Assembly: GCA_030377945.1 (NCBI GenBank)
Contig: JAUCGD010000158.1
Span: forward strand, 1 to 7,281
Origin: Desulfobacterales bacterium HSG17
GTDB taxonomy: Bacteria; Desulfobacterota; Desulfobacteria; Desulfobacterales; Desulfococcaceae
Direction of reading: 5' to 3'
DNA length: 7,281 nt
Part shown: in pieces, positions 6,701 through 7,281 of the stretch
Position numbering within the stretch: the first letter of the stretch is position 1
Layout: every line of letters begins with the position of its first letter
Notes under the pieces: generated by a model
Seen by the model: only the letters and a program-made list of their open reading frames with translations
Told to the model about the DNA's origin: nothing
The model's database searches: none
Translations under genes and position numbers: made by a program

Positions 6701-7219
6701 TGAAAGATCATACAGGGTTCCTTCTTTCATCAATATCTTTGACTCCAAAACGCCCACTGAAGCAAAAGCCCAGCAGCTTCCGCATTCACCCTGATCTTTT
6801 GCAGGAGTAACAATACCCTGGTTCCGCCAATCAAATGCCGGGGGCAGCTGATCTTTAAAAGAGTCAAAATCTTTAATCATATCGTATAAATCAGCAACAT
6901 CCTGATTATAATCAGCAGGTCTGCCAGTATCTCCCAGACCGAAACCGGATTCAGGGTCTTGTGCAGCAGCAGCCTTTAAAGCAAAAACGGCCTCAGCCAG
7001 CCCGATTTTATCATCATCATTCACATCTGCATTAATATCCAGCCCTGATGTTTCCATGCCGGCACAAACCTGGAGAGCCAAAACCGCATCCCGCAGATCA
7101 ACATTGCCGGTTCCGTCAATATCTCCGGGTGCTGCGGCATAGATGTTTGAAGAAAATGTTACGGTTATAAATAAAATTGAAAGTAAAATTCTAAATCTTA
7201 AATTCTGATTGTTTTTCAA
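3722..7219 (-). CDS. Secreted dockerin-like / papain-family cysteine peptidase with Ig-like, FnIII, BACON-like and LRR domains
   Basis: The 1165-residue precursor starts at TTG 7219 with AAAGGAGG 6 bases upstream. Layout: signal peptide 1-28 (hydrophobic 11-22, cut near IYA); dockerin-like pair of Ca-binding loops DIDGTGNVDLRD (33-44) and DVNDDDKIGLAE (65-76); C1 peptidase about 125-342; Kre9/KNH-like domains 344-434 and 438-529, each with a (W/S)PNGG motif; FnIII 535-625; two BACON-like domains 629-711 and 716-799; LRR N-cap 807-855; twelve 22-residue LRRs 856-1119; C-cap to 1165 with NPLS...YIPQLQSRGVDV. Papain residues are all present: oxyanion Q143 and nucleophile C149 in DQGECGSCWAF, H288 in GGHAVLLIGWDD, N306 in KNSWGG; C146 matches the papain disulfide Cys22. 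No full I29 inhibitor propeptide is seen, only a linker of about 40 residues. Probably exported and active outside the cell, with the dockerin-like and repeat domains serving binding or anchoring. No LPXTG or other sorting tail is visible. The target is unknown. Confidence 0.93.
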   Translation of the reverse strand: MKNNQNLRFRILLSILFITVTFSSNIYAAAPGDIDGTGNVDLRDAVLALQVCAGMETSGLDINADVNDDDKIGLAEAVFALKAAAAQDPESGFGLGDTGRPADYNQDVADLYDMIKDFDSFKDQLPPAFDWRNQGIVTPAKDQGECGSCWAFASVGVLESKILMKEGTLYDLSEQQQVSCNNDMGGCVGGDSDALKFWNQIGPMLETCTDYAQSVRPCPDFNSCNILPYNAGDYFTVNTSSEKDMKASLYRYGPAYFRFDVYDFSLFWGSGSYGQVYINTGEIQVGGHAVLLIGWDDSKNAWLCKNSWGGETAGPNGDGTFWMARSGHANNLNFGMANIMLASDFMLTWPNGGEKLEKGSAYTIRWDAGTAGNVKILLYKGQTQLQTIIGNTGNTGEYTWSIPDTLASANDYNIRITDISDTSYDDYSDGYFSIINPLTVTSPNGGGTWYIGSSYNIKWETGASTNDVIILLYKEGEDAMRRLAPQADNTGTWSWTLSDTLLEGDDYRVIIKLFTDESVLDQSDNFFSIKKPELAPPANVIASDGIYTDKVSVAWDSVNGAGAYRVYRNTVLNSAGSSAVSDWQTETSYDDTVVTVGLTYYYWVKAAKNTLGDGVSGFSDSDLGSLKTCTYSISPANKSFTEFSGTGSVSVTAPNECSWTAKSNDTDWITINSGSSGSGNGSVSYLVEANTVTSSRTGTITVAEKTFTVTQDALPCSYSISPASKSFTESGGTGSVSVTAPNGCSWTAKSNDTDWITINSGSNGIGTVTVSYFVAANTDTSSRNGTITVAGLTFTITQTGASEVVNFLDKNLEAVIREKISKPTGDILASDLLGLTSLVASSKEIQNIEGLQYCKNLRWLDLGGNQISNISVVIGLINLTNLDLWGNQISDITPVTELNNLIDLNLGYNQISDISDVAGLNNLTALRIDSNQINDINVVAGLDKLRYLNCYNNQIKDVSSVAGLSNLTLLDLSDNQISDISAIAGLTNLTEFYLGFNQINDISAIAGLTNLTEFYLSVNQINDISAMAGLTNLTSFDLYNNQISDISAIAGLTNLTSFDLSNNQISDISAIAGLTNLESFTFFKNQISDISAVAGLINLKYIAFYDNQISDIKPLVDNSGINSGDTVGFYNGMYGAGNPLSTTSCSVYIPQLQSRGVDVEHNCSL
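3863..4654 (-). repeat. Twelve tandem 66-bp units encoding internalin-like LRRs
   Basis: The units encode residues 856-1119 of the peptidase protein in exact 22-residue register, with no insertions or deletions. The consensus is NLT.FDL..NQISDISAIAGLT, matching SDS22/internalin-type LRRs. Units 6-10 (about 3995-4324) are much more alike in DNA than units 1-5: runs such as GCTATTGCGCTTATGTCGCT recur on the + strand. This points to recent expansion or gene conversion. Differences cluster at the solvent-exposed positions just before NQI (LSD, LGF, LSV, LYN, LSN), where ligand contacts would be. Confidence 0.9.
4823..5335 (-). repeat. Tandem duplication of a 261-bp BACON-like domain segment
   Basis: Residues 629-711 and 716-799 of the peptidase protein are nearly the same, offset by exactly 87 codons (261 bases). 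Both share SVSVTAPN.CSWTAKSNDTDWITINSGS, broken only at the residue before Cys, and both end in (T/I)TQ. The pattern C.YSISP..KSF...GGTGSVSVTA..CSWTA resembles the BACON / 'viral BACON' domain families as I recall them. Paired Cys residues (C629/C657 and C716/C744) are conserved in both. The DNA is also very close, so the duplication is recent. Confidence 0.85.
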
Positions 7220-7225
7220 AACTTT

Positions 7226-7233
7226 CCTCCTTT
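7226..7233 (-). promoter_or_regulatory. Shine-Dalgarno AAAGGAGG that fixes the TTG start of the peptidase gene
   Basis: AAAGGAGG on the minus strand ends 6 bases before TTG 7219-7217. No ATG lies nearby in this frame, and the residues right after the TTG form a classic signal peptide. The unusual TTG start is therefore well supported. Confidence 0.85.
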
Positions 7234-7252
7234 GAAATTTTTATGTTGCTTT

Positions 7253-7281
7253 TTGAATCAGGATGTCCGGGATGTAGAAGG
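7253..7281. repeat. Palindromic AGGAT/ATCCT repeat element, copy 3 (cut by window edge)
   Basis: TTGAATCAGGAT (7253-7264) matches the left end of copy 2 exactly. AGGAT at 7260 and GGGAT at 7269 keep the 9-base spacing, and an AGG at 7279 falls 10 bases further, where the third unit belongs. The orientation is the same as copies 1 and 2, and like copy 1 it is preceded by a T-run. Unlike them it lies upstream (5') of a gene, about 20 bases from the peptidase Shine-Dalgarno. The right arm is outside the window. Confidence 0.7.

Overview
This window most likely comes from an anaerobic, moderate-GC bacterium, probably Desulfobacterota (Desulfobacterales-like). That placement is inferred from gene content: an oxygen-sensitive-type L-cysteine desulfidase, a BMP/nucleoside-type ABC ATPase, a dockerin-bearing secreted protease with leucine-rich repeats, a HEPN-type remnant and dispersed GGAT-rich palindromes. 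No rRNA, tRNA, CRISPR array or transposase is visible.

Left part, + strand (1-3161). The window opens inside the last 58 codons of a xanthine/guanine phosphoribosyltransferase gene (gpt). Its stop overlaps by 4 bases (ATGA) the start of a double-NBD ABC ATPase of the RbsA/NupO type. The overlap points to translational coupling and to purine or nucleoside uptake feeding salvage. A 135-base gap carrying a 'TTTCGACAGGCTCAG' motif follows, then a complete L-cysteine desulfidase (cyuA family).

Middle (3162-3721). This stretch is repeat-rich and lies at a convergent junction. It holds two copies of a palindromic element flanking a small minus-strand gene of about 88 codons. Just upstream of that gene, in the same frame, are 24 codons that read like the N-terminus of a HEPN-domain protein. 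They have a good Shine-Dalgarno sequence but ATA where a start codon should be. This looks like the scar of a decayed two-gene HEPN/partner (toxin-antitoxin-like) module.

Right part, minus strand (3722-7219). One gene encodes a secreted 1165-residue protein: signal peptide, dockerin-like EF-hand pair, papain-family (C1) peptidase with an intact Gln/Cys/His/Asn set, two Kre9/KNH-like Ig-type domains, one FnIII, two near-identical BACON-like domains, and an internalin-like array of twelve 22-residue LRRs with N- and C-caps. A third copy of the palindromic element begins at the right edge.

The most unusual signals are the dispersed element (AGGAT pentamers at 9-11-9 spacing, mirrored as ATCCT), its shared boundary that forms the 3' ends of two unrelated genes, the apparent HEPN fossil, and the protease-plus-LRR architecture. 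I see no complete new multi-gene system.
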